64,000 nt of DNA from Roseiarcus sp963829505 (lineage in GTDB: Bacteria; Pseudomonadota; Alphaproteobacteria; Rhizobiales; Beijerinckiaceae). Each line of letters begins with the position of its first letter. Positions within the stretch are counted from its first letter, which is position 1. The position numbers were made by a program, and so were the translations under genes. Shown piece after piece: positions 7,860-16,523 of the stretch. The notes under the pieces are model-generated. The model saw only the letters and a list, made by a program, of their open reading frames with translations, ran no database searches and was not told the origin of the DNA. The stretch is taken from assembly GCA_963829505.1 (NCBI GenBank), contig CAWHIL010000003.1, positions 1-64,000 on the forward strand. Reading direction: 5' to 3'.

Positions 7860-8048
7860 TCAATGTTCCAGCGGGCTTTCCGCTGGGGTTGCGGCTTTGT
7901 CCGACCCATTGGGGCGCCGTATCGACCGATCCGCTTTCTCGATGATCTCGAGGAACGGCTTCATGATGTCGATCGGCATCGGGAACACGACGGTCGAGTT
8001 CTGTTCGGCGCCGATTTCTGTCAACGTCTGGAGATAACGTAGCTGCAA
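7860..8048 (-). pseudogene. SPFH/Band-7 (stomatin-like) C-terminal fragment
   Basis: The minus strand encodes LQLRYLQTLTEIGAEQNSTV, then VFPMPIDIMKPFLE. This is the highly conserved end of stomatin/slipin-type SPFH proteins, where the alpha-helix ends and the NST(I/V)VFP(L/M)P motif follows. A short tail and stop come next. The rest of the gene is absent: at about 8048 the sequence switches to an IS5-type transposase on the opposite strand, so the gene was truncated by that element. Confidence 0.75.
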
Positions 8049-8508
8049 GCTCTGCTTCACGGGCCACGCATTGATGGAGAACCGCAACGGCCTCGTCGTC
8101 GATGCCTGTCTGACCGAGGCCAACGGCCATGCGGAACGGATCGCCGCCCTGCACATGATCGAGCCACGCGCCGAGCGGCCGACGCCGATCACGCTCGGCG
8201 CCGACAAGGCCTACGACGCCGAAGACTTCGTCAACGAGCTGCGCTCGATGAACGCGACGCCGCACGTGGCGCAGAACACCAATGGCCGCTCATCGGCGAT
8301 CGACGGCCGCACGACGCGGCATACGGGCTATGCGGCGAGCCAGCGCGTCCGCAAGCGGATCGAGGAGGCCTTCGGCTGGATCAAGACGATCGCAGGCCAA
8401 GGACGAACCAAGTTCCGCGGCCGCGAGCGCGTCGGGTGGGCCTTCACCTTTGCAGCCGTCGCCTACAATCTGGCCCGGCTGCCAAAGCTCCTGGACGCCG
8501 CAGCGTGA
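8049..8508 (+). pseudogene. IS5-family transposase, C-terminal half
   Basis: Encodes TGHALMENRNGLVVDACLTE, ITLGADKAYDAEDFVNELR and the late RIEEAFGWIKTIAGQGRTKF, then a helix AVAYNLARLPKLL and stop. This is the C-terminal part of an IS5-type (IS4 superfamily) DDE transposase. The GADKAYD segment carries the second catalytic Asp, and RKRIEEAFGWIK supplies the Glu. The N-terminal half and left terminal repeat are missing, so the copy is inactive. Its left edge truncates the SPFH gene, which dates the insertion after that gene was intact. Confidence 0.85.
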
Positions 8509-8846
8509 AGGCCCCGGCCGAATGCCGCCTGATCGGCCGCTGGCGCATCGTCGAGGCCGACCTCTGGGATCGCGACTATCTCGACCTTTGCGGCCCGGCG
8601 ACGTTGACCATCACCACGCAGGGCGGCGAAATCGCCTTCGGCGCCATGGAGGCCGGCCTCGAGGTTGAATTTGCCCGCGACTCGATCGGCTTCCGCTGGG
8701 CAGGATGCGACGAAGGCGACGAGGTCCAAGGCGAAGGAACCGCCGAACTCCTCGACGACGGCACGATCGAGATCGAGTTCGCCTACGACAACGGCGACGA
8801 AGCGATCCTCAAGGCGAAACGGGACCCTTCTTCAACAGCCTGCTAG
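8505..8846 (+). CDS. conserved hypothetical protein
   Basis: 113 residues from a GTG that overlaps the stop of the transposase fragment. The protein reads as a compact beta-rich fold (CRLIGRWRIVEADLWDRDYL, LTITTQGGEIAFGAMEAGLE, then FRWAGCDEGDEVQGEG and TIEIEFAYDNGDEAILKAKR). Its WRI, D(L/R)DYLDL and DEGDEV...G signatures are shared with unnamed proteobacterial proteins that often sit beside transposases. No enzyme motif is visible. The acidic composition suggests a soluble cytoplasmic protein. The GTG start overlapping the upstream stop suggests translational coupling to the old transposase transcript. Confidence 0.7.
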   Translation: MKAPAECRLIGRWRIVEADLWDRDYLDLCGPATLTITTQGGEIAFGAMEAGLEVEFARDSIGFRWAGCDEGDEVQGEGTAELLDDGTIEIEFAYDNGDEAILKAKRDPSSTAC

Positions 8847-9009
8847 TGCTGTGCGATTTTCGCAGTCGATAGAGTTGGTAATCGGCCCAGATTTGACTCT
8901 GTCCCGTGGTATCGCCAGTGGAGCCATGCATTGCGTGGCCTGACCCCGTTACTCATCCAGCCATAACGAGGGTCCGGGATTGAATCTGATCCTTCGTGTT
9001 CGGATCCGG

Positions 9010-9288
9010 CTAGGCCCGCGTTTCGCCCTTGGACAAGGTGAGGACTCCGTACCCATCCGGATCAAGCACGCGCAGCGTGGCAGCGTCAGGCGGCCAATCC
9101 TTCGGGCCCAGCTCGAAGACGTTCGTCTCGCTCCAGGACCCAGCCTCTGCTTCAGAAAGGATGTTCTTCGAGCGGTCGAGGAACTGCACCAGGTATCGCA
9201 TCCGAGATCCGATCCAGAATTGACAGGCGTCCCCTTCCGCGAGCGAAGTTGAAATGGAAGCGGTCTCCCGCTCCCAGAATTGTCTCAA
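9010..9288 (-). CDS. small hypothetical protein
   Basis: Up to 92 residues. The part from Met30 (MRYLVQFLDRSKNILSEAEA, then LGPKDWPPDAATLRVLDPDG) reads like a small alpha/beta protein of a type common in rhizobia, so the real start may be at about 9201. No catalytic motif or signal peptide is seen. It overlaps the next leftward gene by four bases at its 5' end if the long start is used, which would place the two in one transcript. Function unknown. Confidence 0.5.
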   Translation of the reverse strand: MRQFWERETASISTSLAEGDACQFWIGSRMRYLVQFLDRSKNILSEAEAGSWSETNVFELGPKDWPPDAATLRVLDPDGYGVLTLSKGETRA

Positions 9289-9488
9289 ACCTTGGCGGGG
9301 CCAGCGGCGCTCGCGCCGTGCGCCGCTGCGGTCGCCTTATGGGCGTCAGCGGACTGCGTCTCGGCCTTCCTGGCGTGTTCAAGTCCTGCCTTGTCGTCGC
9401 GCTTGCCGTGAAGCTCGGCTGCCTTTCGGTGCGATTCGGCCGCTGCGCCATGAAGTTCTGCGGCCTTCACATGATGTGCTTGCGCCAT
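9285..9488 (-). CDS. small Ala/His/Lys-rich protein
   Basis: 67 residues, MAQAHHVKAAELHGAAAESH and onward. It contains three near-repeats of the pattern KAAELHG / AESHRKAAELHG / HARKAE, giving an uninterrupted amphipathic helix rich in Ala, His, Lys and Glu. Proteins of this pattern are frequent among alphaproteobacterial stress-induced small proteins, but I know no biochemical role. No EcfG motif was found in the 70 bases upstream. Histidines fall at heptad-like positions, so metal or nucleic-acid binding is possible but not shown. Confidence 0.65.
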   Translation of the reverse strand: MAQAHHVKAAELHGAAAESHRKAAELHGKRDDKAGLEHARKAETQSADAHKATAAAHGASAAGPAKV

Positions 9489-9758
9489 GAGACGATCTCC
9501 TGCTGGGAACAGCGCCGGAATGCACGCTGCCAGCCTCCCTAGCGGGGGGATCGGCGTCGCGGCAGGCTCGGAATGTACTCACGCCGCGGCGGCGGCTGGA
9601 GCACCTCATCCGCTGTCATGGCTCGTGCGAAGGCGTCAGGGTCAGCGCGAGACATGGCCTGCCTCTCGACTTTAGGTAGTATCCGAGTTTGGCGTCGGAA
9701 GCGCAAAGCCGTCCTAGTGAAGCCAGTCGCTGATCTTTCAGCTATTGGAGTCACCCTC

Positions 9759-10100
9759 ATGAAGCTTCACTCTTTTCTCGCTGGCGCGGTCGCGCTGGCC
9801 TTTGCGGCATGTGCGGTCGCGCTGCCTTCGCTCGCTGACGCCGCCCAGTTCCACGGCGGTGGCGGACACGGAGGCGGTCACGCAGGCGCCTACCGCCTGG
9901 GTGGCGCTTACCACGGCAGCGCGTACCACGGCGGCGGCGTCTATCGCGGCGGCGGCTATGGCGGCGTCTATCGCGGCGGTGGCTATGGCGGCGGCGGTGG
10001 CTATGGCGGCGGCGGTGGCTATGGCGGCGGCGCCTACTACGGCGGCGTGTGCGGTCCCGCTCAGGTGGTCCTCGGGCTCTGCAGCCCCTACGGCTATTGA
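9759..10100 (+). CDS. secreted glycine/tyrosine-rich protein
   Basis: 113 residues from the ATG at 9759, preceded by GGAG nine bases upstream. Residues 1-29 form a classical signal peptide (MKLHSFLAGAVALAFAACAV, cleavage expected after SLADAA). The mature part is a low-complexity domain of GGG-Y/H units (for example YRGGGYGG repeated), ending in a short CGPAQVVLGLCSPYGY tail with two Cys. Such proteins are exported to the periplasm or surface, where they may act as flexible or matrix components. No further function can be read. Codon repetition (GGCGGC) makes the region slippage-prone. Confidence 0.8.
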   Translation: MKLHSFLAGAVALAFAACAVALPSLADAAQFHGGGGHGGGHAGAYRLGGAYHGSAYHGGGVYRGGGYGGVYRGGGYGGGGGYGGGGGYGGGAYYGGVCGPAQVVLGLCSPYGY

Positions 10101-10129
10101 ACCTAGCTCCCGTTGCTGTGCGGGCCTGT

Positions 10130-10151
10130 GGGCAACGCGGAAGCGTTGCCC
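10130..10151 (+). terminator. intrinsic-terminator-like hairpin
   Basis: GGGCAACGC, a GGAA tetraloop, then GCGTTGCCC form a perfect 9-bp stem 30 bases after the glycine-rich gene. There is no T-run after it, so it may act as a terminator with Rho or as a 3' stabilising hairpin. Confidence 0.55.
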
Positions 10152-10343
10152 ATCAGGTGCACAGCCTGCGCCAAATGTCTGTCCGCGTTCGGTGAAGGAA
10201 AGTCCGCTCAAGGGGTAATTTGAGCCATTCGACAAGCCGAGGCGGAAGGTCCGCTCCGTGCGCGAGAACTAAACCGCTCGCGCGGTAGCGGCGGCAAGCG
10301 GGTAGGAGGGGGCGTCAAAGATAAGGCGGAACGGGAGGCGCGA

Positions 10344-10384
10344 CCTGTCTCAAGATCATGGGGTTCAACCCCATGCGAGACAGG
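10344..10384 (+). promoter_or_regulatory. two-tier hairpin covering the recombinase ribosome-binding site
   Basis: CCTGTCTC (10344-10351) pairs with GAGACAGG (10377-10384), and inside it CATGGGG pairs with CCCCATG around a TTCAA loop. The 3' arm overlaps the AGGAG that precedes the ATG at 10393. It may be the left terminus of the IS91 element, a translational brake, or both. Confidence 0.6.
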
Positions 10385-10392
10385 AGCTTTCG

Positions 10393-11268
10393 ATGTCCGA
10401 CAAGCCCATCAGCCTGTTGCGGCAGCGCATGATCGAGGACATGACGGCGCGGCGGTTCAAGGAGAAGGTTCAGAAGGACTACGTCCGGCACGTGAGGACC
10501 TTCACGGAGTTCCTCGGCCGATCGCCGGATACGGCGACGAGCGAGGATCTTCGCCGCTTTCAACTGCACATGGCCCAGCAACAGATCGGCGCGCCGACCA
10601 TCAACGCCGCCATCGCCGCGTTGCGGTTCTTCTTTGCCGTGACGCTCGAACGGCCCGACGTCGTTCGTCCTCTGAGGGTCGTCAACGAGCCGCGAAGGGC
10701 GCCGGTCGTGCTGAGTCCGGAGGAGGTGGCGCGTCTCCTCCAGGCCGCGCCGGGCCTCAAGTACAAGGCCGCGCTCAGCGTCGTCTACGGCGCGGGTCTC
10801 AGGGTGTCCGAGGTCGCCCACCTGAAGGTGTCCGACATCGACAGCCAGCGCATGACCCTCCGGGTCGAGCAGGGCAAGGGACAGCGTGACCGCTACGTCA
10901 TGCTGTCTGCGCACCTGCTCCAACTCCTGCGTGAATGGTGGCGGGTGGCGCGGCCCCAGGTCTGGCTCTTTCCCGGCCAGAACCCGATCAATCCGGTGAC
11001 CGTGCGTCAGATCAACCGCGCCGTCGCCGCCGCCAAAGACCTGGCCGGCATCTCCAAGCGCGTGTCGCCGCATACCTTGCGGCACAGTTTCGCCACCCAT
11101 CTGCTCGAGCAGGGCGTCGACATTCGCGTGATCCAGGTCTTGCTCGGACACGCCAAGCTCGAGACGACGGCGCTCTACACCCGCGTCGCCGTCGCCACGG
11201 TCCGCGAGATCAAGAGCCCGCTGGATCGGCTCGGCGTCGATCCCGAGAGCCGATCGCCGCCCGCCTGA
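10393..11268 (+). CDS. tyrosine recombinase accompanying IS91-type transposase
   Basis: 291 residues. The N-terminal SAM-like core-binding domain (about 1-95) precedes the catalytic domain. Catalytic residues are visible: Arg in GAGLRVSEVAHLK, the HxxR box in SPHTLRHSFATHLLEQG, the second His in VLLGHAKLETT and the nucleophile Tyr in TALYTRV. The family is XerC/D-like phage integrase, performing DNA strand exchange. A recombinase of this type directly upstream of an IS91 transposase is a recurring arrangement in proteobacteria. The two genes are ten bases apart and probably cotranscribed. The gene is intact. Its ribosome-binding site lies within a hairpin. Confidence 0.92.
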   Translation: MSDKPISLLRQRMIEDMTARRFKEKVQKDYVRHVRTFTEFLGRSPDTATSEDLRRFQLHMAQQQIGAPTINAAIAALRFFFAVTLERPDVVRPLRVVNEPRRAPVVLSPEEVARLLQAAPGLKYKAALSVVYGAGLRVSEVAHLKVSDIDSQRMTLRVEQGKGQRDRYVMLSAHLLQLLREWWRVARPQVWLFPGQNPINPVTVRQINRAVAAAKDLAGISKRVSPHTLRHSFATHLLEQGVDIRVIQVLLGHAKLETTALYTRVAVATVREIKSPLDRLGVDPESRSPPA

Positions 11269-11278
11269 CCAGAGCCGC

Positions 11279-12488
11279 GTGCCGCGGCCTCGCCTCGAGG
11301 TCGCCGACGTCTTTCGCGCCCATGGGGCGGCGTGGCGAAAGGCCAACGCCGGGCACGTGAGCCTCGGCCAGCTGAAGGTCATGTCGGCGATCGAGACCTG
11401 TCGCACGGCCGCGCTCGGCGGACACGTCGAGCGCTGCGAGGACTGCGCGCACGAACGGATCGCCTACAATTCCTGCCGCAATCGCCACTGCCCGAAGTGT
11501 CAGGGCGCGGCGGCGAGACAATGGCTGGCCGAACGCGAGGCGGAGCTGCTGCCGGTTCCCTACTACCACATCGTCTTCACCCTGCCGGCGGCGATCGGCG
11601 CCGTCGCGTTCCAGAACAAGGCCGCTATCTACGACCTCCTGTTCAGGACCGCCGCGGAGACGCTGACCACCATCGCCGCCGACCCGAAGCATCTCGGCGC
11701 GCGCATCGGCCTCACCGCCGTGCTCCACACCTGGGGCTCGGCGCTGACCCACCATCCCCACGTCCACATCATCGTTCCCGGCGGCGGCCTGTCGCCGGAT
11801 GGCTCGCGCTGGGTCGCCTGCAAGCCGGGCTTCTTCCTGCCCGTGCGCGTTCTGTCGCGCCTGTTCCGCCGCCTGTTTCTCGAAGGGCTCGCTGACCTGC
11901 ATGCGGCCGGCCGCCTCGCGTTCCTCGGCCACCTCGCGCGGCTCTCCGAGAAATCCGCCTTCGACGCCGCGCTCGCGCCGCTGCGCCGCGCCGAATGGGT
12001 CGTCTACGCCAAGCGGCCGTTCGCCGGGCCGAAGGCCGTCCTCGCCTATCTCGTCGCGCTACACCCACCGCGTCGCGATCTCCAACTCCAGGCTCATCGC
12101 GCTCGACGAGAAAGGCGTCACCTTCAAGTGGAAGGACTACAGGGTCAAAGGCCGCGACCGGCTCAGGACCATGACGCTCGACGCCGCCGAGTTCATCCGC
12201 CGCTTTCTCCTGCACGTGCTGCCGACCGGCTTCCACCGAATCCGCCACTATGGACTGCTCGCCGGAACGGCTCGCGCCGGCAACATCGAGCGCGCCCGGC
12301 AATCGCTCGCCGCCGCGCAGAATGCGCCCCAGCCCTCGCCCGCCGAGGCCGATCGTCGGGCCGATGACCTTTCGCCTGGGCGCCGCTGCCCGTGTTGCGG
12401 CGGCCGGATGATCATCGTCGAGACGTTCGAAGGCGCGCGCCCAGCGCGGCGGCGCCCGCCAAGCCAGATCAGGATCGACACCTCATGA
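11279..12488 (+). pseudogene. IS91-family transposase with one frameshift
   Basis: The N-terminal zinc-binding region (HVERCEDCAHERIAYNSCRN, then RHCPKCQ) is followed by the HUH motif (LTHHPHVHIIVPGGGL). These are diagnostic of IS91/ISCR rolling-circle transposases. The frame is lost near 12050 by one extra G in what should read AYLSRYTHRV. The other frame resumes THRVAISNSRLIALDEKGV, FKWKDYRVKGR, FIRRFLLHVLPTGFHRIRHY and the C-terminal CPCCGGRM zinc pair. The probable start is a GTG or upstream codon at 11279. Everything except the single base is conserved, so a sequencing error or a very recent mutation is likely. Confidence 0.9.
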
Positions 12489-12783
12489 CCGTCGTCGCGC
12501 CGCCCGCCCGCCAACGTCGTCGATCGCATGCGCTCCCGGCCGCGCCCTGGACCACGACCGCAATGGCCTCACAAGGTCGACAGACCCCGATCACGTGTCG
12601 TCTTCGCGCTCGTCCCTCACATTCGCGCGATCCAGGGCGCTCGTCATCGTCCTGCCGATCAACGCAATCCGCGGCCTCAAGCTTCATCCTCAGCCGCCCC
12701 GCCCAGTCCGCGAACCTCAAATCCCCATAGCGGCGCGCTCCTACCCAAGCCCCATCCTTCCCGCGGTTTCCTCCTTGCGAGGC

Positions 12784-12843
12784 TTTCGGACGCCGGCCCC
12801 CGACGGCTCGCCCAACCGTCGTGCACGCGGCCGGCGTCCGAAA
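12784..12843 (+). repeat. long inverted repeat (15-bp perfect arms) at IS91 right end
   Basis: TTTCGGACGCCGGCC (12784-12798) pairs perfectly with GGCCGGCGTCCGAAA (12829-12843). A second stem, CGACGG with CCGTCG, nests in the 30-base loop. It is a plausible IS91 terminus or a strong terminator. Confidence 0.7.
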
Positions 12844-12869
12844 CCCTTCAGCATAGGCGACGTCTCAAA

Positions 12870-12885
12870 TCGACGTGAAGCGGAC
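12870..12885 (+). repeat. dispersed intergenic repeat core, copy 1
   Basis: The exact 16-mer TCGACGTGAAGCGGAC also occurs at 19943-19958 and 24363-24378, with related flanks (an upstream GAGACG-type box, a downstream GCGGG...CGCAAGTGG-type box). Looser relatives are near 16640, 18381, 27155 and 30352. Confidence 0.7.
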
Positions 12886-13059
12886 CCTTGCTGTCACGTC
12901 CGCGAACGGACGAAAGTGGCGGCTTAGCGGAACTCTGCCTCCAAGACCGCTCGGCACCCAAAGGCGAGTTTGCGCAAGTCGTTCGAAGTAGGTTGGCGTG
13001 CCAAACTGTCGGGACGCTTGGCGTTTGATTTCCCAGCGAGACAACGTGTGCGTGTGGCA

Positions 13060-13885
13060 GCACTATGGGCTAGTTCCCCGAACCAATAGGCAGCCGTGAC
13101 CCCGCCATCCATCAGGAAATCGCTGCCGGTGATGAACGCGCCGTCCGGGCCCATCAGCAGCGCGCCGACCGTCGCCACCTCGTCGGGCGTGCCGGCCCTC
13201 TCGGCCGCGACAACTTCGATCATACGCCGATAGCCTGCGCCGCGCGGGCCCTTCAGCTCGTCGTTGGCCAGCGGGGTGATGATGATGCCGGGGCTGATGG
13301 TGTTGACGCGGGCGCCGCGTTTGCCCCAGCGCACCGCCTCGGCCATGACCCGCAGCGAGTTGCCGCGCTTCGAGAGCTGGTAGGCGTTAGCGGGTCCGTC
13401 ACCTGGTCGGGCTGAAGCATCGGCAGCGCGAGCAGCTCCTCCGACCGGCGTCGTCGCGAGCGCCGGTTCTGATCTGCGGTCAGCGCCGGCAAGACGATGC
13501 CCGGACTGCGAGGCGATGACGACGCCGGAGCCGCCCTGGGCGATGACGTCGCCGAAGGCTTCGAGCACGAGCGCCGTGCCGTAGAGGTCGACATTCAGGA
13601 TGGTCTCCGGCGAGGCCTGGGACGGCGAGACGCCGGCGGCGTGGATCCAGGCCGTGACGTCGCCAAGGCGCGCGCCTTGCGGACGAGGGCCTGGACCGAC
13701 GCGCGGCGGAGACGTCGACGGTCGTCGCCGTCGACCTCGAAGCCCGCGTCGCGGAGGGTCCTTGCGGCCGCATCTGCGTGTTCCTGGCGCAGATCGGCCA
13801 GCAGGACGCGCTTGCCCGCGCTGACTCGCCGCGCAATCGCCTGCCCAATGGAGCCGGGACCGATCACCACAATTACGCGTGTCAT
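13060..13885 (-). pseudogene. short-chain dehydrogenase/reductase, frameshifted
   Basis: Starts MTRVIVVIGPGSIGQAIARR, with the Rossmann glycine motif. After several 1-nt indels it continues WIHAAGVSPSQASPETILNV, then PALTADQN and LPMLQPDQV, then the catalytic AYQLSKRGNSLRV (Tyr-x3-Lys) and VNTISPGIIITPLANDEL. It ends with the cofactor-loop FITGSDFLMDGGVTAAYWFG. An SDR normally of about 275 residues is thus present from end to end but broken by at least four indels between 13390 and 13720. The residues are conserved across all frames, which argues for recent damage or sequence error. It is the last gene of a leftward set of three oxidoreductases. Confidence 0.8.
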
Positions 13886-13906
13886 TGAGTCCTCCTTGCG
13901 AATGGC

Positions 13907-14501
13907 TTACTCGTCGCTCACGCCGATGCTGGCGCGGGCGTAGAGGCCGGGAGTCGTCGCGATTCTGGCGATCAGCGTCGGACAAGGCTGTCGAGCGAAA
14001 CGTCGTGACCCTGGAACGGCTCGCCCTTCTGCGTGATCCGTAGTCGACCTTCGGCGTCCTGCGTGAACCAGCCCGGCCGCAGGATCGTGTAGTCGAGGTC
14101 CGACGCTTTCGATCACGGCGGCCGAGATCGCGATACGGATCGAGGATGCTGCGGTAACGTCTCGCCGGGAACCTCGCCGTAGATGCCCATCGAGCTGACG
14201 AAGATCAGCCGCTTCAGGCCCGTCGCGTGCATGGCATCGATGATGGCGCGCGCCTGGCTCGCCATGTCGCCGGCCAGATTGGCGTAGACCACGTCCTGAC
14301 CCTGCATGGCGCTGTCGCAAGCGTCGGCCGCGTCGAGCACATCGCCCTCGACGATCGTCACCCGCTCCGGATCGGGATTATTCAGCCGGCTGGCGCGCCG
14401 CAGGATAAAGCGTCAGGGCGCGTCGGTGCTCGTCCAGCAAGACCCGCGTCGTGTTGCGCGCCAGCTGGCCGTTGGCGCCGAGGATCAGGACGCGTCGTCA
14501 T
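13907..14501 (-). pseudogene. NAD(P)-binding (NmrA-like) reductase, frameshifted
   Basis: The clear segment encodes VTIVEGDVLDAADACDSAMQ, VVYANLAGDMASQARAIIDA and RLIFVSSMGIYGEVPGETLP. This is the typical middle of atypical/extended SDR proteins of the NmrA/NAD(P)H-azoreductase type. The ATG at 14499-14501 (MTTR...) begins a glycine motif that is out of frame after a few codons. The C-terminus (LIARIATTPGLYARASIGVS) is readable again. At least three indels are needed to join the parts. Expected full length is about 200 residues. It lies between the SDR and the aldo/keto reductase and was probably cotranscribed with them. Confidence 0.7.
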
Positions 14502-14508
14502 GGCGGTC

Positions 14509-15504
14509 CTAGCGCCCGACGCGCGCGTGCAGGTGCGCGGGATAGCGGTCGCCCTGCACGTGATCGCCGGCGAAGCGCCTGTCGATCTCGCGGAGGTCGC
14601 CGGCGTAGAGTCGAGCGTCGGCCGCGCCGAGGTTCTCCTCCAGGCGATGCAGCTTGGTGGTGCCGGGGATCGGCACGATCCAGGGCTTCTGCGCGAGCAG
14701 CCAGGCGAGCGCGATCTGGGCGCGGCGTGGCTTCTTCGCTGCGCGATGCGCGCCGAGCAGATCGACCAAGCGCCTGGTTGGCCTTGCGGTTCTCCTGCGG
14801 AGAAGCGCGGGCACGATGTTGCGGAAGTCGCGCTTGTCGAATCGTCGTCTGCGTCGATAGCGCCGGTGAGAAAGCCCTTGCCGAGCGGGCTGAACGGCAC
14901 GAAGCCGATGCCGAGCTCTTCGCAGCGGCGGCAGGATTTCCTTTTCCGGCTCGCGCCACCACAGCGAATATTCGCTCTGCAAGCGCGGCGACCGGCTGCA
15001 CGGCATGCGCGCGGCGGATGGTCTGCGCGCCGGCTTCCGACAGGCCGAAGTGCTTGACCTTGCCCTCGCGCGATCAGCTCCTTGACCGCGCCCGCGACGT
15101 CCTCGATCGGCACGTTCGGGATCGACGCGGTGTTGGTAGAAGAGGTCGATGCGGTCGGTCCTCAGCCGCTTCAGCGAGGCCTCGGCGACCTCGCGGATAT
15201 GTTCGGGGCGGCTGTCCAGGCCTTCGGCGACGATCGCCGTTCTTGAAGCCGAACTTGGTGGCGATGACGACCTGATCGCGGAACGGCTCGCAGCGCCTCG
15301 CCGACAAGCTCTTCGTTGGTGAACGGGCCATAGACCTCGGCAGTGTCGAAGAAAGTGACGCCGCGATCCACGGCGGCGCGGATGCAGCGTGATCGTCTCT
15401 GCGTCTTGTCGGTCGCGGGCCCGTAGCCGAAGCTCAGCCCCATGCAGCCGAGGCCGATGGCGGAGACTTCGAGGCCGCTTTTGCCGAGAGTTGCGCTTTT
15501 GCAT
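14509..15504 (-). pseudogene. aldo/keto reductase, frameshifted (copy 1)
   Basis: From the ATG at 15504 the corrected sequence reads LGKSGLEVSAIGLGCMGLSF, GVTFFDTAEVYGPFTNEELV, SLKRLRTDRIDLFYQHRVDP, QSEYSLWWREPEKEILP and QKPWIVPIPGTTKLHRLEEN, which is the complete (beta/alpha)8 aldo/keto reductase of about 330 residues. Asp and Tyr of the catalytic set are in FFDTAEVYG. The reading frame changes many times, first after four codons by one extra A. The homologous copy 2 (30518-31503) has the same order of motifs. The gene is divergent from LysR, a classic regulator-target layout. Activity depends on whether the indels are real. Confidence 0.85.
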
Positions 15505-15625
15505 GAGAGTTGCTTCCGTTCTGTTGGATGTTCAGGCGTATTGCTCGGGGCGCGAGGCGCAATCTAGCCGCTGTCCGCCTGCCCAATTAGGCGCTAAATC
15601 GTGCATGAGCTTAGAAGGCAGGCTA

Positions 15626-16523
15626 ATGAATGGCGGCGCGAACCTGAACGACATTGCGGCCTTCGCTGGCGGTCGCGCGAGGACGGCAGCTTCACCAGGG
15701 CCGCCGCGCGGCTTGGCGTCTCGCAATCGGCGCTGAGCCAGACGATTCGCAACCTTGAGGCGCGCCTGGGCTTGCGCTTGCTGACGCGCACGACGCGCAG
15801 CGTCGCGCCGACGGAAGCTGGCGAGCGGCTGATGCAGACCGTGGCCCCGCGACTGGAGGAGGTCGAGGCGAACTCGCCGCGCTGACGGCGCTTCGCGATA
15901 AGCCCGCCGGCACGGTGCGCATTTCCGCAGGCGAGCACGCGGCGGAGATGGTGCTTTGGCCGGCGATTGCAAAGCTGCTGCCGAGCTACCCGGACATCAT
16001 CGTCGAGGTCGTCGTCGACAATGGGCTCACCGACATTGTGGCGGAGCGCCTCGACGCCGGCGTCCGCCTCGGCGAGCAGGTCGACAAGGACATGGTGGCG
16101 GTGCGCATCGGCCCGGAACTGCGCATGGCCGTGGTCGGCGCACCGTCCTATTTCGCCGCCGCCAAGAAGCCGCGAACGCCGGAGGATCTGACGGCGCACA
16201 GCTGCATAAACCTGCGGTTGCCGAGCGCCGGGGCGCTCTACGCCTGGGAGTTCGAGAAGGCCGGTCGCGCGCTCAAAGTGCGCGTCGAGGGCCAATTCAT
16301 CGTCAACACGGCGACTTTGGCCATGAAGGCGGCGGTATCCGGCGCCGGGCTCGCCTTCGTGCCGGAGGACCGCGTCCTGACGCACGTGAAAGAAGGGCGC
16401 TTGATGCGCGTGCTCGCCGACTGGTGCCCGCCTTTCGCTGGCTTCCACCTGTACTATCCAAGCCGGCGACAGCCGACGCCGGCGTTCAAAGTGCTGGTAG
16501 AGGCGCTGCGGTTTCGAAATTGA
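15626..16523 (+). pseudogene. LysR-family transcriptional regulator, frameshifted
   Basis: The N-terminal winged helix is clear: MNGGANLNDIAAFA, then SFTRAAARLGVSQSALSQTI and RNLEARLGLRLLTRTTRSVA. The effector domain follows (VRISAGEHAAEMVLWPAIAK, LDAGVRLGEQVDKDMVAVRI, YPSRRQPTPAFKVLVEALRF). At least two breaks, near 15670 and near 15870 (one missing G), separate the segments. Expected length is about 300 residues. Regulators of this subgroup usually control the adjacent divergent oxidoreductase gene, so the leftward aldo/keto reductase cluster is the likely target. The ATG at 15626 is preferred; an ATG seven codons upstream is possible. Confidence 0.85.

Larger units (their letters stand above)
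10320..12843 (+). mobile_element. IS91-family element with tyrosine recombinase
   Basis: A two-gene element: a tyrosine recombinase at 10393 and an IS91-type (HUH Y2) transposase ten bases later. It is flanked on the left by the hairpin 10344-10384 and on the right by the long hairpin 12784-12843. IS91 elements lack terminal inverted repeats and end in subterminal hairpins, which fits, but the exact ends are inferred. Confidence 0.65.
12489..13059. other. right end of IS91 element and repeat-bearing spacer
   Basis: No gene is supported. The stretch holds the long hairpin at 12784-12843 and, directly after it, a copy of a dispersed repeat with the exact 16-mer at 12870-12885. Open frames here are Arg/Ser/Pro-rich and lack domain character. 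Confidence 0.5.

Noticed and set aside
9840..10060. GGC-rich repeats resembling a CRISPR-like or tandem array
   Set aside because: They encode Gly-Gly-Tyr repeats of a signal-peptide-bearing protein in one frame; spacers and palindromic repeats are absent.
10315..11406. 363-codon minus-strand frame over the tyrosine recombinase
   Set aside because: Antisense to a catalytic-motif-bearing recombinase; shadow of GC-rich codons.
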